From Gemmobacter aquarius (GTDB lineage: Bacteria > Pseudomonadota > Alphaproteobacteria > Rhodobacterales > Rhodobacteraceae), in assembly GCF_003060865.1 (NCBI RefSeq), contig NZ_CP028920.1, forward strand, positions 124,001-188,000: a stretch of DNA of 64,000 nucleotides. Reading direction: 5' to 3'. Positions within the stretch are counted from its first letter, which is position 1. Each line of letters begins with the position of its first letter. The position numbers and the translations under genes were made by a program. Of the stretch, positions 26,126 through 34,508 are shown one piece after another. Under the pieces are notes generated by a model. It saw nothing but the letters and a program-made list of their open reading frames with translations, was not told where the DNA came from and searched no databases.

Positions 26126-26512
26126 ATGGGCGCGGCTTTAACCCCGAATGAGATCGAAGTGCTGGCCCTCTTGCGCGGGGCGAATGGCCCGATGACGGCC
26201 TATCAACTTCTTGGCCGGATGCAGCGCAAAGGTGGTGCAGTGGCCCCTCCCACAGTCTATCGCGCCCTGAAAGGGCTGGAAGAGGCCGGTGTCGTGCAAC
26301 GGATCGAAACGCTGCGCGCTTGGGCCGTGGTCACCTCGCCCGTGCCGGGGGTGGTGGCGATCTGCGACGATTGCGGGTCCGTGCGCAGCGTCGAGGCGCC
26401 AAGCCTGTTTGAAAGCCTCCATCAGCGCCTCGCCGCTGAGGGTTTTGCCGAGGCGCGCCAGACCATCGAGGTGCATGGCCGTTGCGGCGATTGCACCGGG
26501 GGCCAGGCATGA
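26126..26512 (+). CDS. zur: Zur, Fur-family zinc-responsive repressor
   Basis: 128-aa Fur-family repressor. The winged helix covers about 5-60 (VAPPTVYRALKGLEEAGVVQRIE). A structural Cys4 zinc site is visible: CDDC (80, 83) and CGDC (120, 123). The His/Cys ligands of the E. coli Zur regulatory site (H77, C88, H96) have no counterparts in the segment before CDDC (AWAVVTSPVPGVVAI). Encoded within the operon it should control, hence autoregulated. Assigned as Zur rather than Fur because of the znu genes and Zur-type palindromes. Confidence 0.88.
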   Translation: MGAALTPNEIEVLALLRGANGPMTAYQLLGRMQRKGGAVAPPTVYRALKGLEEAGVVQRIETLRAWAVVTSPVPGVVAICDDCGSVRSVEAPSLFESLHQRLAAEGFAEARQTIEVHGRCGDCTGGQA

Positions 26513-26607
26513 AGGACCTCCTCCTCTCCGGCGTGGTCCTGCGGCTGACGCTGGCCCTTGGTCTATCCGCCACCCTGTGGGTCGGGCTCTGGCTGGTGGT
26601 GGGCTGA
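26509..26607 (+). CDS. 32-aa membrane microprotein between zur and znuC
   Basis: MKDLLLSGVVLRLTLALGL... is nearly all one hydrophobic helix. The start overlaps the zur stop (ATGA) and the stop is 1 bp before the znuC start, so it is positioned for coupled translation. It may be an accessory subunit of the ZnuBC transporter. No family is known to me. Confidence 0.55.
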   Translation: MKDLLLSGVVLRLTLALGLSATLWVGLWLVVG

Positions 26608-26608
26608 C

Positions 26609-27350
26609 ATGGCATTGCGCATCCGTGATCTGACACTGGGCTATGACCGGCATCCTGCGGTGCATCACCTTGACCTTGACCTGGCCCCGGGCAGCCTGAC
26701 TGCCGTGGTTGGACCGAATGGCGCGGGGAAATCCACGCTGCTGAAGGGCCTAACCGGCGAGCTTGTTCCCCTGGAAGGCCGGATCGACCGGGGGGTGGCG
26801 CGGCTGGCCTACCCTGCCGCAACTCTCCGAGGTGGACCGCAGCTTTCCCATCGCGGTCGGGGCCTTTGTTGCCATGGGGCTGTGGCATCGGGTCGGGGCC
26901 TTTGGTCGGGTCGGGGCCAAGGACGCCGCGCGGGTGGCCGAGGCGCTGGCGGCCGTGGGCCTGACTGGCTTTGACCAACGCCCGATCTCGGCCTTGTCGG
27001 GCGGTCAGGTGCAGCGGGTGATGTTCGCGCGGCTGCTGTTACAGGATGCCGACCTGATCCTTCTCGACGAACCCTTCACCGCGCTCGACACCAAGACCGC
27101 CGCTGACCTTCTGGCAGTCGTGCAGCGCTGGCATGGCGAAGGGCGCACCGTGCTTGCCGTTCTGCATGACATCGAAGCGGTGCGCAGGCATTTCCCCGAA
27201 ACCCTGCTGCTGGCGCGCGAAAAGGTCGCGCATGGGGCGACGGATAAGGTCCTGACTGCCGAGAACCTGTTCCGCGCTCGCCAGATGTCTGAGGCTTTCG
27301 ACGACAGTGCCAATGTCTGCGTCCGCCCTGCCACACGGGGTGCCGCATGA
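26609..27350 (+). pseudogene. znuC: ZnuC, zinc ABC transporter ATPase, with a frameshift
   Basis: ATPase of the high-affinity zinc importer. The N-terminal frame has Walker A GPNGAGKSTLLKGL. One extra C in the CCC run at 26812-26814 shifts the frame. The +1 frame then continues with the expected LPQLSEVDRSFPIAVG, signature LSGGQVQRVMFARLL, Walker B DLILLDEPFTALD and switch His VLHDIEAV. As given, translation would stop at 26974, losing the active site. All downstream motifs are intact, so a sequencing error is more likely than true loss. It overlaps znuB by 4 nt. Confidence 0.85.
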
Positions 27351-28210
27351 GCTGGCTGGTCGATCCCTTCGCCGACTTCGCTTTCATGCAGAGGGCGCTC
27401 TTGGGCTGCCTTGCGATCTCGCTGGGGGCTACGCCGGTCGGCGTGTTCCTGCTTTTGCGCCGGATGAGCCTGACGGGCGATGCCATGGCCCATGCGATCC
27501 TGCCCGGGGCGGCGGTGGGCTATCTGGTGGCCGGGCTGAACCTGGGCGCGATGACCATCGGCGGGGTGGCGGCGGGGCTGATTGTGGCCGTCCTGACCGG
27601 GGCCGTCGCCCGCTTTACCGCCCTGCGCGAGGATGCCTCGCTTGCCGCCTTTTACTTGATCTCGCTGGCCTTGGGCGTGCTTCTCGTCTCGCTGAAGGGG
27701 TCGAACGTCGACCTGATGCATGTGCTGTTCGGTACGGTCCTGGCGCTGGACGACGCGGCGCTGATGCTGCTGTGTGCGATCACCACCTTCACACTGGTCG
27801 CGCTGGCGCTGGTCTTTCGCCCTCTGGTGCTGGAATGCGCCGATCCGCGGTTCCTCGCCTCGGTCAGCCGGTGGAGCGGGCCGGTGCATTTCCTGTTCCT
27901 TGGCCTTGTCGTCCTGAACCTTGTTGCCGGGTTTCAGGCGCTTGGCACGCTGATGGCCGTGGGGATCATGATCCTGCCCGCCGCTGCCGCCCGGTTCTGG
28001 GCCAGTTCCATCGGCGGGATGCTGGCGGTCGCCGCCACGGTCGCGGCCGTCTCCTCCGTCGCCGGACTGTTGGCCTCTTACCACGCAGGGCTCCCGTCCG
28101 GCCCTGCGATCATCCTCGCCGCCGGAACCCTTTACCTCCTGTCGCTCGCGTTCGGTCCCTCGGGCAGCCTTGCCGCCCGCTATTGGCCACGCGCCCATCT
28201 TGAAGCCTGA
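27347..28210 (+). CDS. znuB: ZnuB, zinc ABC transporter permease
   Basis: ABC-3 family inner-membrane permease of 287 aa with about eight hydrophobic helices. Conserved segments are RRMSLTGDAMAHAILPGAAVGYL (the coupling loop contacting ZnuC) and GTLMAVGIMILPAAAARFW. The start overlaps the end of znuC (ATGA). It transports zinc delivered by ZnuA. Confidence 0.93.
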   Translation: MSWLVDPFADFAFMQRALLGCLAISLGATPVGVFLLLRRMSLTGDAMAHAILPGAAVGYLVAGLNLGAMTIGGVAAGLIVAVLTGAVARFTALREDASLAAFYLISLALGVLLVSLKGSNVDLMHVLFGTVLALDDAALMLLCAITTFTLVALALVFRPLVLECADPRFLASVSRWSGPVHFLFLGLVVLNLVAGFQALGTLMAVGIMILPAAAARFWASSIGGMLAVAATVAAVSSVAGLLASYHAGLPSGPAIILAAGTLYLLSLAFGPSGSLAARYWPRAHLEA

Positions 28211-28222
28211 AAGGATACTCCC

Positions 28223-29227
28223 ATGATTACTCGCCGTCTCCTGCTCGCCTCCGCCGCCGCATTGGCCTTTGCCGCACCGGCATGGGCCGAAGACAAGCTG
28301 CGCGTCATCGCTACCTTTTCGATCCTCGGCGACATCGTTGCGAATGTCGGCGGTGACCGGGTCGAGGTGACCACGCTGGTCGGCCCGGACGGGGACGCGC
28401 ATGTGTTCCAACCTGCGCCCGCCGATGCGCAGGCGGTGGCAGGCGCGCAGGTGATCGTCGCCAACGGGCTTGGGTTTGAAGGTTGGATGGACCGGCTGAT
28501 CGAAGCCTCGGGCACAACGGCCGTCCTGATCAATGTGTCCGAAGGGGTAAGCCCGATCGCCTTTGGCGAAGAAGAGCACGCGGAAGAAGGTGGGCATGAA
28601 GGCCATGATCACGGTGACCACGCGGAAGGGGCTGGCCACGATGGGCACGATCACGCTGACCATGGCGATGAGGCCGGTCATGAGGGGCATGACCATGGTG
28701 CCTTTGACCCCCACGCCTGGCAAAGCCCGGTCAATGTGGCGCTGTATGTCGGCAACATTGCCCAAGGCCTTACATCGGTCGACCCGGAGGGTGCAGCCGT
28801 CTATCAGGCCAACGCCGCCTCCTACATCGCGGAGCTTGATGCGCTTGATGCCGAAATCCGCACGGCCGTTGCGGCCCTGCCCGAGGATCGCCGCACGGTG
28901 GTCACGTCACACGACGCGTTCGGCTATCTTGCCGCCGGCTACGGCCTGACCTTCGTCGCGCCACAGGGGGTTTCCACAGAAGCGGAAGCATCCGCGCAAG
29001 ATGTGGCGGCCCTGATTACCCAAATCCGTGAGCAGAGCATCGCTGCCGTCTTTGTCGAGAACATCGCCGACCGCCGCCTGCTCGAGCAGATCGCCACCGA
29101 GACCGGCGCGGCCATCGGCGGCACGCTCTATTCCGACGCGCTGTCCGGTCCTGAAGGCCCCGCCGCCACCTACCTTGCCATGATGCGCCACAACCTGTCG
29201 CAGCTGACCGCTGCGCTGACCAACTGA
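28223..29227 (+). CDS. znuA: ZnuA, periplasmic zinc-binding protein
   Basis: Cluster A-I solute-binding protein of 334 aa. Signal peptide is residues 1-22 (ends APAWA). Zinc ligands sit in DAHVFQP (His about 60), DPHAWQSP (about 164) and SHDAFGYL. A flexible loop at about 119-158 carries many His and Asp/Glu (repeated GHxGHDH-like units), as in other ZnuA proteins where it helps capture zinc. It follows znuB by 12 bp. Confidence 0.95.
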   Translation: MITRRLLLASAAALAFAAPAWAEDKLRVIATFSILGDIVANVGGDRVEVTTLVGPDGDAHVFQPAPADAQAVAGAQVIVANGLGFEGWMDRLIEASGTTAVLINVSEGVSPIAFGEEEHAEEGGHEGHDHGDHAEGAGHDGHDHADHGDEAGHEGHDHGAFDPHAWQSPVNVALYVGNIAQGLTSVDPEGAAVYQANAASYIAELDALDAEIRTAVAALPEDRRTVVTSHDAFGYLAAGYGLTFVAPQGVSTEAEASAQDVAALITQIREQSIAAVFVENIADRRLLEQIATETGAAIGGTLYSDALSGPEGPAATYLAMMRHNLSQLTAALTN

Positions 29228-29236
29228 GGTAACCCC

Positions 29237-30199
29237 ATGAACGCCCAAACCCCCGTGACCGTGCTGACCGGCTTTCTTGGCGCCGGGAAGACCACGCTTC
29301 TGAACCGCATCCTGACCGAGCCGCATGGCAAGAAATACGCCGTCATCATCAACGAATTCGGCGAAACCGGGATCGACAACGAACTGGTGATCGACGCCGA
29401 CGAAGAGATCTTCGAGATGAACAACGGCTGCATCTGCTGCACCGTCAGGGGCGATCTGATCCGCATTCTGGCCGGGCTGATGAAGCGCAAGGATTTCGAT
29501 GGCATCCTGATCGAGACGACCGGCATGGCCGACCCCGCCCCGGTGGCGCAGACCTTCTATGTCGATCAGGACGTGGCTGAGAAGACGCGGCTGGATGCCA
29601 TCGTCACGGTGGTCGATGCGGTGAACCTGTCCACCCATCTGGACGAGGCACATGAAGCCGCTGAGCAGATCGCCTTTGCCGATATCATCCTCCTGAACAA
29701 GGTCGATTTGGTGGACGCTGCAGCGCTGGCCACCGCCGAGGCGCGGATCAAGGCGATCAATCCCTACGCCAAGATCGTGAAGACCGAGAAATGTGGCGTC
29801 GCGCTGGATCAGGTGCTGGGGCTTGATGCCTTCAGCCTGGAACGCGTGCTGGAGATTGAGCCGGATTTCCTCGACGAAGACCACACGCATGAGCATGAGG
29901 AGGATATCACCTCGGTCTCCCTCTCCTCCGACACGCCGCTGGACGAGAAGAAGTTTCAGTCTTGGTTCGGCAAGCTTCTGCGCGAACGCGGGCAGGATAT
30001 CCTGCGGTCGAAGGGCATTCTCGACTTTGCAGGGCAGGAGGAGCGGTTCGTCGTCCACGCCGTCCATATGCTGACCGATGGCTCACCGCTCGGGCCCTGG
30101 CCCGCGGGCAAGGCCCGATCCTCGAAACTGGTCTTCATCGGCCGCGATCTGGACAAGATGGGGCTGGCCGAGGGCTTTGCCGCCTGCAAGGCCGCCTGA
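29237..30199 (+). CDS. COG0523 GTPase in the znu operon, copy 2
   Basis: P-loop GTPase and putative zinc chaperone of 320 aa: Walker [10 protein letters not shown], metal motif GCICC (about 64-68), ETTGMADPAP, and NKVD for guanine. A short His-rich stretch HTHEHEED precedes the C-terminal domain, typical of zinc-handling members. It is 9 bp after znuA and overlaps the WD40 gene (TGATG), hence part of the Zur operon. Confidence 0.88.
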   Translation: MNAQTPVTVLTGFLGAGKTTLLNRILTEPHGKKYAVIINEFGETGIDNELVIDADEEIFEMNNGCICCTVRGDLIRILAGLMKRKDFDGILIETTGMADPAPVAQTFYVDQDVAEKTRLDAIVTVVDAVNLSTHLDEAHEAAEQIAFADIILLNKVDLVDAAALATAEARIKAINPYAKIVKTEKCGVALDQVLGLDAFSLERVLEIEPDFLDEDHTHEHEEDITSVSLSSDTPLDEKKFQSWFGKLLRERGQDILRSKGILDFAGQEERFVVHAVHMLTDGSPLGPWPAGKARSSKLVFIGRDLDKMGLAEGFAACKAA

Positions 30200-31227
30200 T
30201 GCCGGTCTTGGAGCGGCACGATCCCCTGGCGCCCACCCGCATCGAAATGGGGGGGCGCAAGTATGATTTCGACGCGGTGCCCGTGGCCGTGGCGACGGTA
30301 GGTGATACCGCCTTCACCGCTTGGGGCGACGGGCATGTGCGCGTCTTCCGCCCCGGCGCGGAGCACGAGGCCTTGCCGGTCCACAAGGGCGCGATCCTGT
30401 CGATGGTGGCGGAATCGTCGGGGACGTTCCTGACCGGCGGCGACGATGGCCGCTTCTGCCGCGTCGGTCCTGAGGGCGTGACCGAGATTGCCAGCCACCC
30501 CCGCAAATGGGTGGACCATGTCGCGGCGGGCGCGGGCGGGGTCTTTGCCTGCTCGGTCGGGCGCGAGGTGTTTCTCTGGGACGGTTCCCGGCAGGAACGG
30601 CTTGCAGCTCCCTCAACCGTCGGCGGCCTCGCGTTTGACCGCAAAAGCGGGCGGTTGGCGGTCGCGCATTATGGTGGGGTCACAATCTGGGCGCGCGACA
30701 AACGTGGCTGGAAGCCCACCGCCCTGAAATGGGCGGGCAGCCACACCGCTGTCAGCTTCAGCCCCGATGACCGCTTCGTCATGACCCGAATGCAGGAAAA
30801 CGCCCTGCACGGCTGGCGCTTGCGCGACAAGTCCGACCTGCGGATGTCGGGCTATCCGCAGAAGGTGAAGGGCTGGGCCTGGGCTGGTAAACTACCCTGG
30901 CTTGCGACCACCGGCGCGGATGAGGCGATCCTGTGGCCCTTTGACGGGGCGCAAGGCCCGATGGGTCGCGGCCCGATGCAACTGGCCTGGGGCGGGCGCG
31001 GCTATGTGACCGCGATCTGTGCCTTGCCGGGGCATGAGGCGGTGCTGGCGGGCTATTCCTCGGGCGCGGTGATCTTTTCCGAAATCGACCAGATCGCCGA
31101 GCCTCGCGCGGTCAAACGCCCGACCGGCGCGCCGGTAACCCTGCTGGCCGTTACGCCGCTGACGGGCTGGCTGCTGGCGGCAGATGAACAGGGCGGCGTC
31201 CTCTGGGCACCTTTGGGGGCGGGCTGA
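30199..31227 (+). CDS. WD40-repeat beta-propeller protein in the zinc operon
   Basis: A 342-aa protein with repeated propeller blades (for example VHKGAILSMVAESSGTFLTGGDDGRFC, AVSFSPDDRFVMTRMQENALHGW, WLATTGADEAILWPF). No signal peptide, so cytoplasmic. Start/stop overlap on both sides shows it belongs to the znuA-GTPase unit. It may be a scaffold for the GTPase or a client. Molecular role unknown. Confidence 0.72.
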   Translation: MPVLERHDPLAPTRIEMGGRKYDFDAVPVAVATVGDTAFTAWGDGHVRVFRPGAEHEALPVHKGAILSMVAESSGTFLTGGDDGRFCRVGPEGVTEIASHPRKWVDHVAAGAGGVFACSVGREVFLWDGSRQERLAAPSTVGGLAFDRKSGRLAVAHYGGVTIWARDKRGWKPTALKWAGSHTAVSFSPDDRFVMTRMQENALHGWRLRDKSDLRMSGYPQKVKGWAWAGKLPWLATTGADEAILWPFDGAQGPMGRGPMQLAWGGRGYVTAICALPGHEAVLAGYSSGAVIFSEIDQIAEPRAVKRPTGAPVTLLAVTPLTGWLLAADEQGGVLWAPLGAG

Positions 31228-31499
31228 TGCTGGGTCTCTTCAACCGTCGCCCCCGCCCGAACGCCGAAGCCGTTGCCCGACTGAAGGAGTGGATCGCAAG
31301 CCTCATGTCTCTGGGCGACAAGGATCACATTGCCATTGCCGAGCTTGCCTGCCATGAACCCGGCTGTCCTGATCTGGAAACTGTGGTGACCGTCACCCTT
31401 GCCGACCGCCGCCGGTTTGTGCTGCGCTTTCCGTCTTCGGTCGCCGAAGTCACTGAAGCGCAAGTGCAATCGCTGAAATCGAGTGTCCCGGCCCCTTGA
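31227..31499 (+). CDS. 90-aa conserved-looking small protein (ACxxPGCP motif)
   Basis: Function unknown. It contains IAELACHEPGCPDLETVVTVTLADRRR, in which two Cys and a His could bind a metal. No signal peptide. It is translationally coupled to the WD40 gene by a TGATG overlap and to the next ORF by an overlap at its stop, so it sits deep in the Zur operon. Probably an accessory protein to the COG0523 GTPases. Confidence 0.62.
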   Translation: MLGLFNRRPRPNAEAVARLKEWIASLMSLGDKDHIAIAELACHEPGCPDLETVVTVTLADRRRFVLRFPSSVAEVTEAQVQSLKSSVPAP

Positions 31500-31825
31500 C
31501 CAGCTTTGTCCACCTGATCGAGGGCGACAGCGCCGAGGCCCGTCGAGCGCGCATTGCGGACCTTGCCCGCTCTTCGCGCAATCCTCCCCTCATCCTGACT
31601 GAAACGGGCGATGTCCCCTGCACCCCGCTTGACTGGCTGATGGGCCCCGGCTGCACCTGCTGCTTGCCTGATAGCCATCCGCGCCAGCGCCTGTTGCGTG
31701 CGGCCTCGCAACCGCTGGCAATGCGCATCCTCATAGACGCAGGCCCGCCCGCCGTGGCCGACCGGATCATCGCCATCCTGCGGGCGATGCCGGTGCGGTT
31801 GCACATCAGCATTCTGGGTACGTAG
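31496..31825 (+). CDS. 109-aa degenerate CobW-like protein with GCxCC motif
   Basis: Starts at a TTG (overlapping the previous stop) and contains GCTCC (about 52-56), the metal motif of COG0523 GTPases. The surrounding layout also follows that family: VHLIEGD where the others have LITGYLG, TETGDVP where others have NEFGDVG, and ILIDAGPPAVAD where others have IVIETTGLADPA. The P-loop residues (GAGKTT) are gone and the C-terminal domain is missing, so GTP hydrolysis is not expected. Perhaps a zinc-holding partner of the full GTPases. The alternative is a decaying relic. Confidence 0.55.
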   Translation: MTSFVHLIEGDSAEARRARIADLARSSRNPPLILTETGDVPCTPLDWLMGPGCTCCLPDSHPRQRLLRAASQPLAMRILIDAGPPAVADRIIAILRAMPVRLHISILGT

Positions 31826-32482
31826 TCAGGAAAGCAGATGCGGCAAACCACAGTCGCAATCTTCTTCGTCTTCGGGCAGATCAACCACCAGCAACAGCCG
31901 CGTCTCGCCCGTGCCTGCGATGGGGGGTGAGCGGTGGAGGAGCCCGCAATCCTCGCCCGGCCAAAGGGTGCCGCGAAAGATGGCTGCGTCAAAGGGGGCA
32001 AGGGCGTTGTGTCTTGGGACAATTCCGTCAGCTGCGGCGGGCCCGTATTCGGTGCCGTGTCCGCGATAGGCGCACAAGAGGCGCGCCGTGATCCGGTCAC
32101 AGTGGAACTTGTGGCAGGCGTTGGTCTGGATGACATCAAGACGAACCTGCACCCGCGTCGTCGCCATGACCGCGCCGAAAACCCTGGCCAGCGCGGCAGC
32201 ATCTGACGCGAGCGTCTGCCGCTCTTGCGACAGAACCAGACCGGTGACGTCGCAGGCGGCATGGACTGCCGCCTCAACCTCGGTCACAGCCATTTGCGCT
32301 CGAAGACGCGGCAGCTTGTCGGGGGACACCCCCTCGATCCAGGCGGCAAAGCCCGGATCGCGCTGCCTGCGCCATAGCGCTGCGGCGACACCCGGTTCGT
32401 GGATGCGCCCAAGGCCCTCCGAGTGGTCAGAGGCGGCCACCCAGACAGCGCGCGGGCGGGGTTTGCGAAGCGCGCCCGTCAT
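31826..32482 (-). CDS. DUF1826 protein, Zur-regulated
   Basis: A 218-aa protein with a His-x-Asp pair (KFHCD, H127/D129), a later His in LLHRSPP (H183) and Arg in ETRLLLVV (R195), the arrangement seen in Fe(II)/2-oxoglutarate dioxygenases. It ends in a Cys-rich DCDCG tail. The start overlaps the upstream GTPase stop (ATGA). An in-frame ATG 48 nt upstream lies inside that gene. DUF1826 is often linked to COG0523 in zinc loci. The dioxygenase idea is inference from the residue pattern. Confidence 0.7.
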   Translation of the reverse strand: MTGALRKPRPRAVWVAASDHSEGLGRIHEPGVAAALWRRQRDPGFAAWIEGVSPDKLPRLRAQMAVTEVEAAVHAACDVTGLVLSQERQTLASDAAALARVFGAVMATTRVQVRLDVIQTNACHKFHCDRITARLLCAYRGHGTEYGPAAADGIVPRHNALAPFDAAIFRGTLWPGEDCGLLHRSPPIAGTGETRLLLVVDLPEDEEDCDCGLPHLLS

Positions 32483-33693
32483 GCCGCCTTCGCATTCCAC
32501 TGCGGGAAAGGATCGGTAAGCTTGCTCCACGCTTGCGGGGTAAAATCACAGGTGGTGACAAGGGCTGCGTTCAGCGCGGCACAAATCGCCTCTCGGTCAA
32601 GGTCCGCGCCGATAAAGACGATCTCTTGCCGCCGGTCGCCCCAGGGTTCGGCCCATTTCGAAGCAATTTCGGCCTGCGCCTCGGGGTGCTTGGGCAGCCG
32701 TTCCGCGGGGACGCTTGCCCACCAGCGCCCCAAGGGCGTGACTGATGACATGGCCCCGGCCAGGCTGAACTCGGCCACCCAATCGGGCCGCGTGGCGATC
32801 CAGAAATGCCCTTTGGCGCGGATCACGCCCGGCAGGGGACCGTTCAGCACGGCATGGATTTTGGCCGGATCAAAGGGTTCGCGAGCGTGGTAGACGAAAG
32901 AGGAGATCCCGTATTCCTCGGTTTCCGGCGTGTGGTTGGCGAAGCCATAAAGCTCCTTGGCCCACATCGGATGTTCGTGCGCGGTGTCGAAATCAAAGAG
33001 CCCTGTGTCGAAGATCTGATTCGGGTCCACGCGCGAATGGCTGGTTTCGATCACCTTTGCATCAGGGTTCAGCGCCCGGATGATCTTGCGGGCGGCATCG
33101 ACCTGGGCGGGCGTGGCGTCGCCCACTTTGTTCAGCACGACGACGTCGGCGAATTCCATTTGCTCGGTCAGCAGGTTCACCAGGCTGCGCGTATCCTGAT
33201 CACCAAGGCTCTCGCCCCGGTCGGCCAGAAAGTCATGGCTGGAGAAATCGCGGAGCAGGTTCACGGCATCTACGACCGTGACCATGGTATCCAGCCGCGC
33301 CACATCTGACAGGCTAATGTCATTCTTATCGCGAAAATCAAAGGTCGCGGCGACGGGAAGCGGCTCGGCAATGCCTGTGCTTTCGATCAGCAGATAGTCG
33401 AACCGCCCCTCGGACGCCAGCCGCCGCACCTCAGTCAACAGGTCGTCGCGCAGAGTGCAGCAAATGCAACCATTGGTCATCTCGACCAATTTTTCCTCTG
33501 ACCGGCTCAATTCTGCCCCTTCGCGGATGAGGTCGGCGTCGATGTTCACCTCGGACATGTCGTTGACGATCACCGCCACGCGGCGGCCGTCGCGGTTGTT
33601 CAGGACGTGGTTCAGAAGCGTGGTCTTCCCGGCCCCCAGAAAGCCGGACAGGACGGTGACGGGAAGTCGGGGGTCGGTTTGGCTAAGGTGCAT
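32479..33693 (-). CDS. COG0523 GTPase copy 3 (ZigA/YciC subgroup)
   Basis: A 404-aa P-loop GTPase: [22 protein letters not shown] (YciC/ZigA-type switch), metal motif GCICC (about 75-79), [11 protein letters not shown] and NKVGD. It has a long C-terminal CobW domain ([23 protein letters not shown]). The perfect Zur box lies 15 bp upstream. It forms an operon with DUF1826. This subgroup is the one most directly tied to zinc-limitation growth in other bacteria. Confidence 0.9.
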   Translation of the reverse strand: MHLSQTDPRLPVTVLSGFLGAGKTTLLNHVLNNRDGRRVAVIVNDMSEVNIDADLIREGAELSRSEEKLVEMTNGCICCTLRDDLLTEVRRLASEGRFDYLLIESTGIAEPLPVAATFDFRDKNDISLSDVARLDTMVTVVDAVNLLRDFSSHDFLADRGESLGDQDTRSLVNLLTEQMEFADVVVLNKVGDATPAQVDAARKIIRALNPDAKVIETSHSRVDPNQIFDTGLFDFDTAHEHPMWAKELYGFANHTPETEEYGISSFVYHAREPFDPAKIHAVLNGPLPGVIRAKGHFWIATRPDWVAEFSLAGAMSSVTPLGRWWASVPAERLPKHPEAQAEIASKWAEPWGDRRQEIVFIGADLDREAICAALNAALVTTCDFTPQAWSKLTDPFPQWNAKAA

Positions 33694-33707
33694 GGCTCAC
33701 TCTGTTA

Positions 33708-33722
33708 TGTTATACTATAACA
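33708..33722. promoter_or_regulatory. Zur box upstream of the ZigA-like GTPase
   Basis: tgttatactataaca, a perfect palindrome with a single central base, 15 bp upstream of the GTPase start. Same motif as at 25598. It probably represses the GTPase-DUF1826 operon in zinc sufficiency. The adjacent B12 riboswitch belongs to the opposite transcript. Confidence 0.85.
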
Positions 33723-33824
33723 AATCTACTTAGAGCGAATCAGAAGGAACTGCAATGTCGTTTGGCGGGTGTGCCCGGTCGGAATGCGGATTGACCACGC
33801 CCACAGGAGGCGGCATCTTCGGGC

Positions 33825-34012
33825 ACGATGGTTCCCGGCCAAACCACGCGCGGCCGGGTGAAAAGGGAATACGGTGTGGTGTAGGCATTAGCCGCCAATT
33901 CCGTGACTGCCCCCGCAACTGTAAGCGGCGAGCGACCCCCGATGCCACTGGCCTTTTACAGGCTGGGAAGGCGGGGAAAGCCCAGACCCGCGAGTCAGGA
34001 GACCTGCCATCG
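33825..34012 (+). promoter_or_regulatory. Cobalamin riboswitch 1
   Basis: Contains in order gggtgaaaagggaa, cccgcaactgtaagcgg, gccactgg...gggaaggc and the B12 box tcaggagacctgcc. It controls the DUF1636-ABC-importer operon. A GC-rich hairpin (34026-34043) between the aptamer and the AAGGAG ribosome site could act as the expression platform. Confidence 0.93.
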
Positions 34013-34055
34013 AAGTCAGCAACCACCGGGCGGGGTGCCCCGGAAGGAGTCTTCG

Positions 34056-34508
34056 ATGGACGATAGACCGCGGCGGCCTGCGGGTACGCCTGCCTATTCC
34101 GTGGTGCAATCCGCGCCGCATCAGATTTTGGTCTGCAAGGCCTGCAAGCACAGGGGCAGCAGTTGCGCGCCGGGCTTTGCCCTGCTGAAAAGGCTGCGCG
34201 CGGCCATTGCGGCGGCAGGTCTTGGCGATGAATTCGAAGTGTCCGGGACCGCCTGCCTTGCAGGCTGCGTGCCGGACCATGGCGGGGCTTGTGTGGTCGG
34301 CTGGCGGGCCAATGCCAAGGCGACCTGGCTGTTTGGCGACATTGATCCGGCCCAGCCGATTGATGATCTTGTGGAATTCTCGCGACTCTATGCGGCTGTC
34401 GATGACGGCTGGATGAGCGGTCGCGATTGCCCCCCGCGCCTTTGTGACAACACGCTGGCGAGAATACCGGCGGCCCTGATTGTCACCCGCGAAGGGGCGA
34501 TCCAGTGA
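34056..34508 (+). CDS. DUF1636 protein, B12-riboswitch-controlled, copy 1
   Basis: 150-aa protein with CKAC (27, 30), a Cys at 37 and CLAGC (67, 71), resembling the Cys pattern of thioredoxin-fold [2Fe-2S] ferredoxins, ending in a TLARIP motif. A homologous protein is encoded at 50707-51063 beside cobW. The start ATG follows AAGGAGT at 6 nt and the preceding riboswitch. Function unknown. Its position suggests a corrinoid or cobalt-related redox or metal-binding role. It overlaps the start of the ABC ATPase gene. Confidence 0.8.
   Translation: MDDRPRRPAGTPAYSVVQSAPHQILVCKACKHRGSSCAPGFALLKRLRAAIAAAGLGDEFEVSGTACLAGCVPDHGGACVVGWRANAKATWLFGDIDPAQPIDDLVEFSRLYAAVDDGWMSGRDCPPRLCDNTLARIPAALIVTREGAIQ

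Noticed and set aside
28563..28720. Tandem-looking repeats in znuA, considered as a CRISPR-like or VNTR array
   Set aside because: They encode the ordinary His/Asp-rich loop of ZnuA. Units are irregular and in frame, with no spacers.
27005..28765. 586-aa minus-strand open frame opposite znuB/znuA
   Set aside because: Antisense of transporter genes with recognised motifs; highly repetitive Gly/Asp/Arg content.
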